In this document: positions 44,650 to 51,714 of the stretch, in pieces
Position numbering within the stretch: position 1 is the first letter of the stretch
How the letters are laid out: each line of letters opens with the position of its first letter
The notes under the pieces: model-generated
Seen by the model: only the letters and a program-made list of their open reading frames with translations
Databases searched by the model: none
What the model was told of the DNA's origin: nothing
Position numbers and translations under genes: made by a program
Assembly (NCBI GenBank): GCA_049700195.1
Contig: JBNAVY010000005.1
Location: 15,842-79,841, forward strand
Direction: 5' to 3'
Source of the DNA: JBNAVY01 sp049700195
GTDB taxonomy: Bacteria > Bacillota > Thermoanaerobacteria > Thermoanaerobacterales > Thermoanaerobacteraceae
Length of the DNA: 64,000 bases

Positions 44650-45900
44650 ATGAAGCATTTAGAAAGAATATTTTTTATAGTAATAATATTTTTTATTGTT
44701 ATAATGCCAATTTTATCATACGCTAATAGTTTACCAAAGTTTACTTTCGGTTCAAGATTTTTATATTATGGCACATATGGTCAAGATGTAGAGAAACTTC
44801 AAGAAATATTAAATAATTCTGGTTTTAGTACTGGCAAATTTGATGGAATTTTTGGAGCTATGACATTAAATGGAGTGTTGGATTTTCAAAGGGAAAAGCA
44901 TTTAAAAATAGATGGTATTGTAGGACCAAAAACTTATGATGCTTTAGAGGAAATACAATGGCAAGATCCAATTGTATATACTGTTAATCAAGGGGATAAC
45001 ATTTATTTTATATCAAAAGAAAATGGAAGTTTTTTAAATGAAGTGTTAAGCTTCAATGGACTTAATGAAAATAGTATTTTATTTATAGGTCAGCAATTAA
45101 AAATACCTCACCCATATGTAATAATTCCGGAAAATTTAAAGCACTCTTCTAATTATCAAGAACTAAAAGAAAATATATTAAAGTTAATATCACAATATCC
45201 TGGAGAATATGGTGTTTTTTTTAAAGACCTGAACAGTGGACAAGTTTTAGATATAGAAAGTTATGATTCTTTTGTAGCTGCAAGTACCTACAAAGTACCT
45301 TTAAATTTTTATCTTTATACTCTAATAACAGAAGGTAAAATAGATCCGAATATGAAAGTTCAGTATACAAAAGCTGATTATGAAGGTGGAGCTGGCTCTA
45401 TACAGTCAGATCCTGTCGGGACTTATTATACTATAAGAGAACTTTCAAGAAGGTCAATTGAAGAAAGTGATAATATAGCATCAAATATGATTATGAGAGT
45501 CGTAGGTAAAAATAATTATATTAAATTTATGGAGGATTTAGGAGCAAATGTAATACCTTATAACAGTAATGTTACTTCGCCAAGAGATATGAGTATGTAC
45601 ATGGAAAAACTACTGGCGTACGTTAATTCTCATCCTGATACAGCAGGTGAGTTAATGTATTATTTAAAAAATACTATATACTCAGATAGGATATCCTATC
45701 CTATTCCATCAAATATAGAGGTTGCTCATAAGATAGGTAATTTAGATAATGTTATAAATGATACAGCAATTGTATTTCATCCAATAAAGCCATATATATT
45801 AACAATTTTAGCAAATGATGTAGATGGATCTGATGGTTCTTATGCTTATACAGCTATAAGACAGATTTCAAAGATGGTATATGATTTTCAGAGCAGATAA
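44650..45900 (+). CDS. Secreted protein with PG-binding, LysM and class A beta-lactamase-fold domains
   Basis: A 416-residue exported protein. A signal or anchor helix (6-25) is followed by a peptidoglycan-binding type 1 domain (about 40-100, with FDGIFGAMTLNGVLDFQ), a LysM repeat (about 108-154) and a serine-hydrolase domain (about 165-416). Its active-site motifs are S212-T-Y-K215, S273-D-N275 and K361-I-G363. After SDN, the chain passes directly from LGANVIPYNSNVT to SPRDMSMYMEKLL. The loop that carries Glu166 in true class A beta-lactamases appears shortened, and no ExxLN is visible. This argues against efficient beta-lactam hydrolysis and for a cell-wall role, for example in spore or cell-wall remodelling. 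The role is inferred. Confidence 0.82.
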   Translation: MKHLERIFFIVIIFFIVIMPILSYANSLPKFTFGSRFLYYGTYGQDVEKLQEILNNSGFSTGKFDGIFGAMTLNGVLDFQREKHLKIDGIVGPKTYDALEEIQWQDPIVYTVNQGDNIYFISKENGSFLNEVLSFNGLNENSILFIGQQLKIPHPYVIIPENLKHSSNYQELKENILKLISQYPGEYGVFFKDLNSGQVLDIESYDSFVAASTYKVPLNFYLYTLITEGKIDPNMKVQYTKADYEGGAGSIQSDPVGTYYTIRELSRRSIEESDNIASNMIMRVVGKNNYIKFMEDLGANVIPYNSNVTSPRDMSMYMEKLLAYVNSHPDTAGELMYYLKNTIYSDRISYPIPSNIEVAHKIGNLDNVINDTAIVFHPIKPYILTILANDVDGSDGSYAYTAIRQISKMVYDFQSR

Positions 45901-45936
45901 AAAAGTATAAGCCGGATATCCGGCTTATACTTTTTT
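45899..45936. terminator. Bidirectional terminator between convergent genes
   Basis: A perfect 38-base palindrome centred on GCCGGATATCCGGC, with A and T flanks, serves both the lactamase-fold gene and the peroxiredoxin gene. Confidence 0.92.
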
Positions 45937-46590
45937 ATAGCATAAATACCAATCAGTGCAATTATATCCTTCCACATTTTTAAGTCTTTGTTTAAGTTCT
46001 TGATAATTTTTTGGTGGTGGTACAATGACAGGCATTCCTGGATACCAGTTTGCAGGTGCTAAAACTTTATATTTATCTACTGTCTGAAGTGCATCGATTG
46101 TTCTTATAATTTCTTGTATGTTTCTTCCTATTTCAAGTGGATAATACAGAATAAGGCGCAGTATTTGTTTATCATCAATTATAAAGACAGTCCTTACTGC
46201 ACTTGTAGAAGATTGTGCCTGGGATATCATTCCATATAATTTTGCTATTCTCATATCAACATCAGCAACTATTGGAAATGGTATTTCAATTCCTGTATTT
46301 TTATATATATTTTCTACCCAGGCAAGATGTGATGGATTGCTATCAATACTTAGCCCAATTAATTGTACATTTCTTTCAATGAAACTTGTATATACTTGAG
46401 TGAAAGCTATAAATTCAGTAGTACATACAGGTGTAAAGTCCCCTGGATGTGAAAAAAATACAACCCATTTTCCCTTAAAATCAGAAAGTTTAATATTTCC
46501 AAAAGTACTATTTGCTTTAAAGTCAGGGGCAGGTGCACCAATTTGAGGCAGACAAACTCTTGGTATATTTTCCAATGCCTCAGTATCCAT
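45925..46590 (-). CDS. Peroxiredoxin, Prx6 type
   Basis: A 221-residue thiol peroxidase that reduces hydrogen peroxide and organic peroxides. The peroxidatic cysteine is C56 in HPGDFTPVCTTEF. The long C-terminal arm (from about 160, with PANWYPGMPVIVPPP) is typical of the Prx6 group found in archaea and thermophilic anaerobes, and it ends with a C211-x5-C217 pair (NCTDWYLCYKKV), like the resolving cysteines of archaeal members. It would protect oxygen-sensitive ferredoxin enzymes. Transcribed alone, with GAGGTGATT before the ATG. Confidence 0.92.
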   Translation of the reverse strand: MDTEALENIPRVCLPQIGAPAPDFKANSTFGNIKLSDFKGKWVVFFSHPGDFTPVCTTEFIAFTQVYTSFIERNVQLIGLSIDSNPSHLAWVENIYKNTGIEIPFPIVADVDMRIAKLYGMISQAQSSTSAVRTVFIIDDKQILRLILYYPLEIGRNIQEIIRTIDALQTVDKYKVLAPANWYPGMPVIVPPPKNYQELKQRLKNVEGYNCTDWYLCYKKV

Positions 46591-46655
46591 ATAATCACCT
46601 CTTATTTATTACTAATATACATTATATTCAAATACTCATATATTTGTTATCAGAA

Positions 46656-47282
46656 TTAAAACAGGGCTTTGTAAGCTATAATAAGTAATATTATGCCACT
46701 TAATATAGTTCCAAATTGTCCTATAGTAAAAGAACCAATTTTTATATTTGCAACTTTAGAACCAAATTTAACTCCACCCCATACAGATATAAAACTTCCA
46801 ACAGCAGTTGTGAAAGATATTAAAAAGGGCGAAAAACCTAAAAGACCAGCTCCTAATCCATTTGTTAAAGCATTAGCAGACAAGGCTACCCCCAGAAGTA
46901 TTGCTTCTGCAATTCCTATTTCACCAGATTTATCAAGATCAACAATTTCAGGGTTTTCTAATATATCTTTTATAGAGCTTGTATTTAATTTATTTTCATT
47001 AAAGCTTTTTTTATTTTTTCTTGGCACTGCAAGTAGTATTATTCTAATGCCAATTATAAAAAGCAAAAAAGATCCTACAATGACTGGCAGTGAACCTGGA
47101 AGGTTGTGGTTTAACCATTTACCAAAGACTATACCTGATATGCTGAATAAGAAGGCTATAATTGCAATAATTGAATTAGAAAAAAGACCTATCTTTATAT
47201 TTCTAATACCATATGTTATACCTACTCCAAAATTATCAATGCTTGATGATAAAGCAAATCCTAAAATAATAAGCCATTTCAT
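46656..47282 (-). CDS. ytaF: Sporulation membrane protein YtaF (MntP-like)
   Basis: A 208-residue integral membrane protein with six hydrophobic helices. The opening ALSSSIDNFGVGITYGIRNI and the later ALSANALTNGLGAGLLGFSP are paired repeats typical of YtaF and of the MntP manganese exporter superfamily, with conserved acidic/asparagine residues in the first and fourth helices. A hydrophilic loop (about 90-125) separates the halves. The Bacillus protein is linked to sporulation but its transport role is not settled. The start codon region can pair with a 16-base complementary sequence in its own leader (47349-47364), noted separately. Confidence 0.87.
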   Translation of the reverse strand: MKWLIILGFALSSSIDNFGVGITYGIRNIKIGLFSNSIIAIIAFLFSISGIVFGKWLNHNLPGSLPVIVGSFLLFIIGIRIILLAVPRKNKKSFNENKLNTSSIKDILENPEIVDLDKSGEIGIAEAILLGVALSANALTNGLGAGLLGFSPFLISFTTAVGSFISVWGGVKFGSKVANIKIGSFTIGQFGTILSGIILLIIAYKALF

Positions 47283-47364
47283 AGTTTATCACTCCTATTA
47301 TAATGTCTATATCATAATACGCATAAAATATATAAATGTGATTGAATTTATGAAATGGCTTATT
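47268..47364 (-). promoter_or_regulatory. Inverted repeat able to hide the ytaF start codon
   Basis: AATAAGCCATTTCATA (47268-47283) is the exact reverse complement of TATGAAATGGCTTATT (47349-47364). In a ytaF transcript that starts upstream of 47364, the leader copy would pair with the first 15 bases of the coding region and cover the AUG, leaving the ribosome-binding site in a 65-base loop. Confidence 0.55.
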
Positions 47365-47725
47365 TTATAAAATTAAATTATTTTTTTGCTCTATACTTTT
47401 ATATGTTATATAATTTTATAAAGTAAAAGTTTTGTGGAAAGGATAAATGAGAATAGCTTTATTTTGTTAGAATAGAAAGAAATTTAATTGTTTTTGAAAA
47501 GCATAAAAAAATAGATATTATAATAGTTTCAGGTTATAATGTATTTTGAAATGCTATAAGCCTATTTTTAAATTAATGCTTAATAAAACTTCTAAACTTT
47601 ATAATATAGTTTATAGAAAATATATTATAGTTACAGAAGGAGATGGAGAAGAAAAATAATGAAAAAGAAAATGCAGACGGTAATTTTCTGCAATTTTATA
47701 TACATGTATAAAAAGGATGAGATTT
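47365..47725. other. AT-rich region without a supported gene
   Basis: Between ytaF and the DUF503-type gene I see only short frames, including a 28-codon one at 47659 with a mediocre ribosome-binding site, and no RNA gene signature. An upstream leader of the DUF503-type gene probably lies in the second half. Confidence 0.4.
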
Positions 47726-48013
47726 ATGATTGTATCTTATTGTAAAATATTTTTAAGGGCAAATTGGGTACACTCTTTGAAAGAAAAAAGAATGATAGTA
47801 AGTAGTATTATAAGTAGGGTAAAAAGCCGCTTCAATGTTTCAATATGTGAGGTAGATAGCCAGGACTTTCATAAATCAATTGTTATTGGTTTTTCTGTAT
47901 GTGGAAGTGATAGTGTATTAACATCAAAAATTACAGAAGACATAATTGATTTTATTGAATCAAATACAGATGCTTATTTAGAAGATATAGTTAAGGATAT
48001 TATAAAAGTATAA
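47726..48013 (+). CDS. DUF503 (YlxP-like) small protein
   Basis: A 95-residue protein resembling the DUF503 family. WVHSLKEKRMIVSSIISRVKSRFNVSICEVDSQD follows the family pattern SLKEKR, then RFNVS.AEVD.QD, and the rest has the expected alternating strand-helix shape. Proteins of this family lie beside ribosome-maturation and initiation-factor genes in many Firmicutes, but here the gene is alone. The ATG at 47726, eight bases after AAAAGGA, is preferred over 47717, which overlaps that site. It differs from typical members in several conserved positions at the N terminus (CKIFLRAN), so it may be a diverged paralogue. The function is unknown. Confidence 0.72.
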   Translation: MIVSYCKIFLRANWVHSLKEKRMIVSSIISRVKSRFNVSICEVDSQDFHKSIVIGFSVCGSDSVLTSKITEDIIDFIESNTDAYLEDIVKDIIKV

Positions 48014-48020
48014 GATATAT

Positions 48021-48063
48021 AATAATACAGCTATGATTAATTATTAATCATAGCTGTATTATT
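48021..48063. terminator. Bidirectional terminator-like hairpin
   Basis: Twenty-base arms (48021-48040 and 48044-48063, core ACAGCTATGATTAA) with a three-base loop separate the DUF503-type gene from the convergent XRE gene. The T tracts are broken by A. Confidence 0.7.
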
Positions 48064-48466
48064 ATATATCTTTGCGGTTTTTAAAATAATCATTTAAATC
48101 TGTTGTTTTAAGGCTTACTTTCATATAGCCTTCTATATCTCTTTTCCTGTCATCTGGAAGCTCTTCAAAGGCCATAAATAGAATTTTATCTTTAAGAGGA
48201 GCATTTAAGATATAATATGTTTCATTATCATAAGGAATTTCGTCTTCCTTGCATATGTAGTTATTTTCATTCCCTAAAAGAAGCCAATCAATAGAAACAT
48301 CTAGAGCTTTTTTTAGTTTAATTAAAGCATTTGAAGAAGGCATGGATTTATTGTTTTCTAAATCGCTTAAATTACCTACAGATAAACCAGTTAACTTATT
48401 GAGCGCAGGTATTGTAAGATTTTTATTTTTTCGGGCATATCTAATTCTTTCTCCTATAGTTTGCAT
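48062..48466 (-). CDS. XRE-family transcriptional regulator
   Basis: A 134-residue DNA-binding protein. An N-terminal Cro/CI helix-turn-helix (residues 1-62) includes IGERIRYARKNKNLTIPALN and LSVGNLSDLENNKSMPSSNALIKLKKALDVSIDWLL in the usual order. The remaining 70 residues are charged and helical (FEELPDDRKRDIEGYMK is like the C-terminal dimerisation part of SinR/phage-type repressors). It is divergent from a second XRE gene and a Spo0E-like gene, with tandem operator-like repeats between. It may repress those genes and itself, which would make it a candidate sporulation regulator; that is inference. Confidence 0.85.
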   Translation of the reverse strand: MQTIGERIRYARKNKNLTIPALNKLTGLSVGNLSDLENNKSMPSSNALIKLKKALDVSIDWLLLGNENNYICKEDEIPYDNETYYILNAPLKDKILFMAFEELPDDRKRDIEGYMKVSLKTTDLNDYFKNRKDI

Positions 48467-48481
48467 AATAAGCCTCCTTTT

Positions 48482-48532
48482 ATTTCGTAAATAAGATATA
48501 GTATTGACAATTTCGTATTTTAGATATATATT
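48482..48532 (+). promoter_or_regulatory. Promoter with flanking tandem operator-like repeats
   Basis: TTGACA (48504-48509) and TATATT (48527-48532) are 17 bases apart, pointing to the 48663 gene. Two direct repeats, ATTTCGTAAATAAGATATA (48482-48500) and ATTTCGTATTTTAGATATA (48510-48528), agree in 16 of 19 bases with a 28-base period. One precedes the -35 and the other fills the spacer, a layout expected for repressor sites. Confidence 0.6.
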
Positions 48533-48662
48533 TATTATAGTTAATTTTTAATCATTATTATTTTAACATAAATTTTTTAAGTTTAATATAAAAATATTTA
48601 TTTTGAATTAAGATTTCATATTTAGATCTTAATGTGTTTTCAAGTTAAATGGGGGTATTTTG

Positions 48663-48872
48663 ATGAAAAAAAGGAAATTAACCGAATTCGGACAGATAGT
48701 AAATGACAGATTAATAGAATTAAATATAACTCAGAAAGAGTTATCAAAACTTATAGGAACAAGTGAGCCATATTTAAGTATGATTTTACATGGGGAACGT
48801 TCTGGGAACAAATACAAAGATGCAATTATACAAATATTAAAGTTAAAGGAGAGATATTGTAAAAATGACTAA
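48663..48872 (+). CDS. Small XRE-family helix-turn-helix protein
   Basis: A 70-residue protein consisting almost entirely of a Cro/CI-type helix-turn-helix: FGQIVNDRLIELNITQKELSKLIGTSEPYLSMILHGERSGNKY is the recognition core (about residues 10-52). No ligand or oligomerisation domain is present. GGGGG lies before the ATG at 48663. Its last codons overlap the start of the Spo0E-like gene by eight bases, so the two are co-translated. It could act together with the divergent regulator or be an antagonist of it. Confidence 0.8.
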   Translation: MKKRKLTEFGQIVNDRLIELNITQKELSKLIGTSEPYLSMILHGERSGNKYKDAIIQILKLKERYCKND

Positions 48873-49059
48873 TGAGATAAAAAATATAAAAATCTTGACA
48901 GAAGAAATTGAAAAAAACAGAACTTATTTATATTATATGGTGGAAAATAAAAAAGGTGATCTTAAGAATGAAGAAATAATAAAAATAAGCAAAAAGATAG
49001 ATTCTTTACTGACAAAATATATGGAAGCATCAGAATTAATTAGAAAATCCAACGAATAA
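48865..49059 (+). CDS. Spo0E-family aspartyl-phosphate phosphatase-like protein
   Basis: A 64-residue, two-helix protein. LTEEIEKNRTYLYYMVENKK followed by IIKISKKIDSLLTKYMEA matches the pattern of Spo0E-like proteins, including the S-x-x-x-D signature (S48-K-K-I-D52 region) used for binding and dephosphorylating Spo0A~P in Bacillus. Such proteins delay sporulation. It overlaps the small XRE gene and lies upstream of a gene preceded by Spo0A-box-like sequence. Clostridial relatives are less well characterised, so the activity is inferred from family. Confidence 0.72.
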   Translation: MTNEIKNIKILTEEIEKNRTYLYYMVENKKGDLKNEEIIKISKKIDSLLTKYMEASELIRKSNE

Positions 49060-49082
49060 AACAAAAAAATTCAAAAAAATTT

Positions 49083-49089
49083 TTCGACA
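49083..49089 (-). promoter_or_regulatory. Spo0A box-like heptamer
   Basis: TTCGACA on the plus strand is the exact complement of the Spo0A box TGTCGAA. It lies shortly after the Spo0E-like gene. A seven-base match can be chance, but a second near match follows 120 bases downstream. Confidence 0.4.
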
Positions 49090-49207
49090 ATTGATATATT
49101 TTTGTGCCAAAAAAATTTTTTTTTTTTATTTAAAAAGGATTGCTAAAAATTTAATACTTATTTCTTTTGAAATTTTATGAATATTTAATAATAAAATTAT
49201 TTTTTTC

Positions 49208-49260
49208 TGTCGATAAAAAGTTTCCAAAAAAATAAAGGGTTTTTTAGAAAAATATAGAAT
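49208..49260 (+). promoter_or_regulatory. Spo0A-like box and sigma-H-like promoter
   Basis: TGTCGAT (49208-49214) matches six of seven bases of the Spo0A box. Twenty bases later AAAGGGTTT (49234-49242), an 11-base spacer and ATAGAAT (49254-49260) fit the sigma-H form RNAGGAWWW-N11-RNNGAAT with one mismatch. It points to the gene at 49339. Confidence 0.4.
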
Positions 49261-49338
49261 ATAATATATGATTTACATGATAATAATTAATCTTTTTTAA
49301 AAAACATATCTAAAAAATAAAATGGAGGGGATACTAAG

Positions 49339-49698
49339 ATGTATTACAAAAGAGTAACAGAATATGGTATTACATTTAATGATGATGAAAGGACTATAAA
49401 CAGAAAATATGCTGTTATAATGGGAGAGATAGCTATTTTTAATGGCAGTGAAGAAGTTAAAGTTCCATCATATGGCATAGAAATAACAGAACATATAACA
49501 AAAGGTTCTGAAAAAATCGAGAAGAGCGAGTTTGTACCAAATATAAGCCCTTATTTTGAAAAAGTAGATGAGATAGCAAGGTATTTTAAAAAAATGGATG
49601 TATCACCACTACACTTGAATGAAATTATTGATGAAATGTATTATGAGTATATAGAAGATTTTGATAAGATATCTAAAATTTCTAGAATAGCTATTTAA
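49339..49698 (+). CDS. Small conserved-looking protein, DUF6514-like
   Basis: A 119-residue soluble protein. YGIEITEH in its middle, followed by a predicted helical C-terminal part with FVPNISPYFEKVDEIARYFKKMDVSPLHLNEIIDEMYYE, resembles a small clostridial family that I recall as DUF6514; the assignment is tentative. There is no signal peptide or membrane segment. TGGAGGGG precedes the ATG. The leader carries sporulation-type signals (Spo0A-like boxes and a sigma-H-like promoter), which suggests expression at the end of growth. The function is unknown. Confidence 0.65.
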   Translation: MYYKRVTEYGITFNDDERTINRKYAVIMGEIAIFNGSEEVKVPSYGIEITEHITKGSEKIEKSEFVPNISPYFEKVDEIARYFKKMDVSPLHLNEIIDEMYYEYIEDFDKISKISRIAI

Positions 49699-49722
49699 AG
49701 AAGGTTAAAAACCTTCTTTTTT
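49697..49722 (+). terminator. Terminator after the DUF6514-like gene
   Basis: AAAGAAGGTT (49697-49706) pairs with AACCTTCTTT (49710-49719) and continues into T-rich sequence. Confidence 0.85.
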
Positions 49723-49787
49723 ATTGCAGGATTTATTAATAAAATATAGAAAATAATATATAAGATAATTAATAAGGAGTTATTTAT

Positions 49788-50168
49788 ATGAATATGTATG
49801 TTGGTACAGATATAATTGAAATAGAAAGAATTAAAAAAGTTTATAGAAGAAAAATTGGATTTTTGCATAGAATTTTTACAGAACAAGAAATTTTATATTT
49901 AAAAAGTAGAAAATATAATCTACAGAATATTGCTGGGCTTTTCTCAGCTAAAGAGAGTATTTCGAAAGTTTTAGGTACAGGAATTTATGGATTTTCATGG
50001 AAAGATATAGAAATTCTTCATGACAAAAATAATGCCCCATATGTAAATTTATACAATAATGCAAAATTAATAGCAGAAAAAAAAGGTATAGAGACAATTA
50101 AAATTTCTATTTCTCATAGTGCTAATAATGTAATAAGTTTTGCAATAGGTTATGGAGGTGAAGAATAA
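49788..50168 (+). CDS. acpS: Holo-[acyl-carrier-protein] synthase
   Basis: A 126-residue phosphopantetheinyl transferase that activates acyl carrier protein using CoA. VGTDIIEIERIKKV at the N terminus holds the magnesium-binding aspartate; LFSAKESISKVLGTGIYGFSWKDIEI and SISHSANNVISFAIG complete the family pattern. The start has AAGGAG nine bases upstream. The next gene begins one base after its stop and has its ribosome-binding site inside acpS. The acpS-nnr-lipoprotein order is common in Clostridia. Confidence 0.93.
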   Translation: MNMYVGTDIIEIERIKKVYRRKIGFLHRIFTEQEILYLKSRKYNLQNIAGLFSAKESISKVLGTGIYGFSWKDIEILHDKNNAPYVNLYNNAKLIAEKKGIETIKISISHSANNVISFAIGYGGEE

Positions 50169-50169
50169 A

Positions 50170-51696
50170 ATGATTCTTTTAACTTCAAATCAAATGAAGG
50201 ATGTAGAGAGTAAAACAATAGAAAAAATAGGCATATCTTCACTCTGCCTTATGGAAAATGCGGGAAGAGAATCTGCAAATTTAATAAAAGAAAATATGGT
50301 AACTAAAAACTTAAAGTCCGTTGTAGTTATAACTGGGAAAGGTAATAATGGCGGTGATGGATATGTTATAGCAAGATATTTATTTAATTGGGGATTTAAT
50401 GTAAAAGTTTTTATTACTTCAAGTTCTTATTTAATATCTGGCGATGCAAGAAAGAATCTAGATATAATAATGAATTTAGGAGTTTATGTTGCAGAAATTA
50501 CTAAAAGAGAACACCTGAAATTTTTAGAAAAAAGTATTAAAGATGCAGATATTATTGTTGATGCTATTTATGGTATTGGTTTAAAAGGAAATATTACTGG
50601 TATTTCAAAAGAAATAATTGATATTGTAAATCAAGCAAATAAGTATGTAATTTCTATAGATGTGCCTTCAGGCTTAAATGCGGATACGGGTATGGTGGAA
50701 GGTAGTGCTGTAATGGCAGACAAGACTATAACTATGCAGTATATTAAACCAGGACTTTTAGTTTATCCAGGAGTGGATTATGCTGGTGAAGTAATATGTA
50801 TTGATATAGGTATACCTTATAAAGTTATAGAAAATATTAAAACTGATTATAATTTAATAATTGAAAAAGATGTAGTATTGGAAAAAAGATATGGCAATAC
50901 TCATAAAGGAGATTATGGTAAAGCACTTATTATAGCTGGTTCGAAGAATATGACAGGAGCTGCTTATATGTGTAGTAAAAGTGCTATAAAAACTGGATGT
51001 GGCATTGTAAAATTAGCAGTTCCAGAAACAATTCACAAAGTTTTACAACATAACCTTTATGAAGCAATAATTTATGGTATAGAAGATGAATCAGGCATGT
51101 TTACTTATAAAGCTTTGGACTATTTGATAAATCTAACTGAAGAAGCTGACGCTGTAGCTATAGGACCAGGAATTGGAAGAAGTTTAGAAGTATCAGAATT
51201 TGTGATTGATTATCTAAATAATGTCAACAAACCTATTGTAGTCGATGCAGATGCGTTGTTTGCAATTTCTGGAAAGTTAGGAATGATTAAAAATCATAAT
51301 TTGATTTTTACGCCACATTATGCAGAAATGGCAAGATTAATAGGGTTAAATATAAGTGAAATAAAAAAAGATATTTTTAATATAGTAAAAAGGTTTTGTT
51401 ATGATTATAAAAACACACTAGTTCTAAAAGGTGCCAGAACTGTAATAGGTACTAAGGATGGTAGCATATATATTAATAAGACTGGGAATCCAGGTATGGC
51501 TACTGGTGGTAGTGGAGATGTTTTAACTGGTATGATTGTTTCTTTTCTTGCTCAAGGATTTGACATTCCAGATGCTGCAGTCTATGGAGTATATTATCAT
51601 GGTAAATCTGGCAATTTAGCATCTGGGAAATTTGGTGAATATGGGATGTCAGCTACTGATATAATTAATTTTATACCTGAAGCTTTATATATTTAA
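50170..51696 (+). CDS. nnr: Bifunctional NAD(P)H-hydrate epimerase / ADP-dependent dehydratase
   Basis: A 508-residue repair enzyme fusing two activities. The N-terminal YjeF-type epimerase (about 1-215, with VITGKGNNGGDGYVIARYL) interconverts the R and S forms of hydrated NAD(P)H, and the C-terminal ribokinase-like dehydratase (about 225-508, with VLKGARTVIGTKDG and GGSGDVLTGMIVSFLAQG) restores NAD(P)H using ADP. Such damage rises with heat and acidity. The ATG at 50170 follows the GGAGGTGAAG site; the longer frame begins inside that site. Confidence 0.93.
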   Translation: MILLTSNQMKDVESKTIEKIGISSLCLMENAGRESANLIKENMVTKNLKSVVVITGKGNNGGDGYVIARYLFNWGFNVKVFITSSSYLISGDARKNLDIIMNLGVYVAEITKREHLKFLEKSIKDADIIVDAIYGIGLKGNITGISKEIIDIVNQANKYVISIDVPSGLNADTGMVEGSAVMADKTITMQYIKPGLLVYPGVDYAGEVICIDIGIPYKVIENIKTDYNLIIEKDVVLEKRYGNTHKGDYGKALIIAGSKNMTGAAYMCSKSAIKTGCGIVKLAVPETIHKVLQHNLYEAIIYGIEDESGMFTYKALDYLINLTEEADAVAIGPGIGRSLEVSEFVIDYLNNVNKPIVVDADALFAISGKLGMIKNHNLIFTPHYAEMARLIGLNISEIKKDIFNIVKRFCYDYKNTLVLKGARTVIGTKDGSIYINKTGNPGMATGGSGDVLTGMIVSFLAQGFDIPDAAVYGVYYHGKSGNLASGKFGEYGMSATDIINFIPEALYI

Positions 51697-51714
51697 TTAA
51701 AGAGGTGAGTCTTA

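Noticed and set aside
46693..47370. Open frame of 225 codons on the plus strand opposite ytaF
   Set aside because: It has no ribosome-binding site, poor residue composition for a protein, and mirrors the ytaF coding region, whose hydrophobic codons keep the opposite frame open.
47659..47745. Twenty-eight-codon frame before the DUF503-type gene
   Set aside because: The ribosome-binding site is mediocre, it overlaps the next gene start, and no feature beyond chance supports it.
49060..49180. Long A and T runs after the Spo0E-like gene as a terminator
   Set aside because: The runs are A/T homopolymer with no stable GC-containing stem, so I do not call a terminator there.
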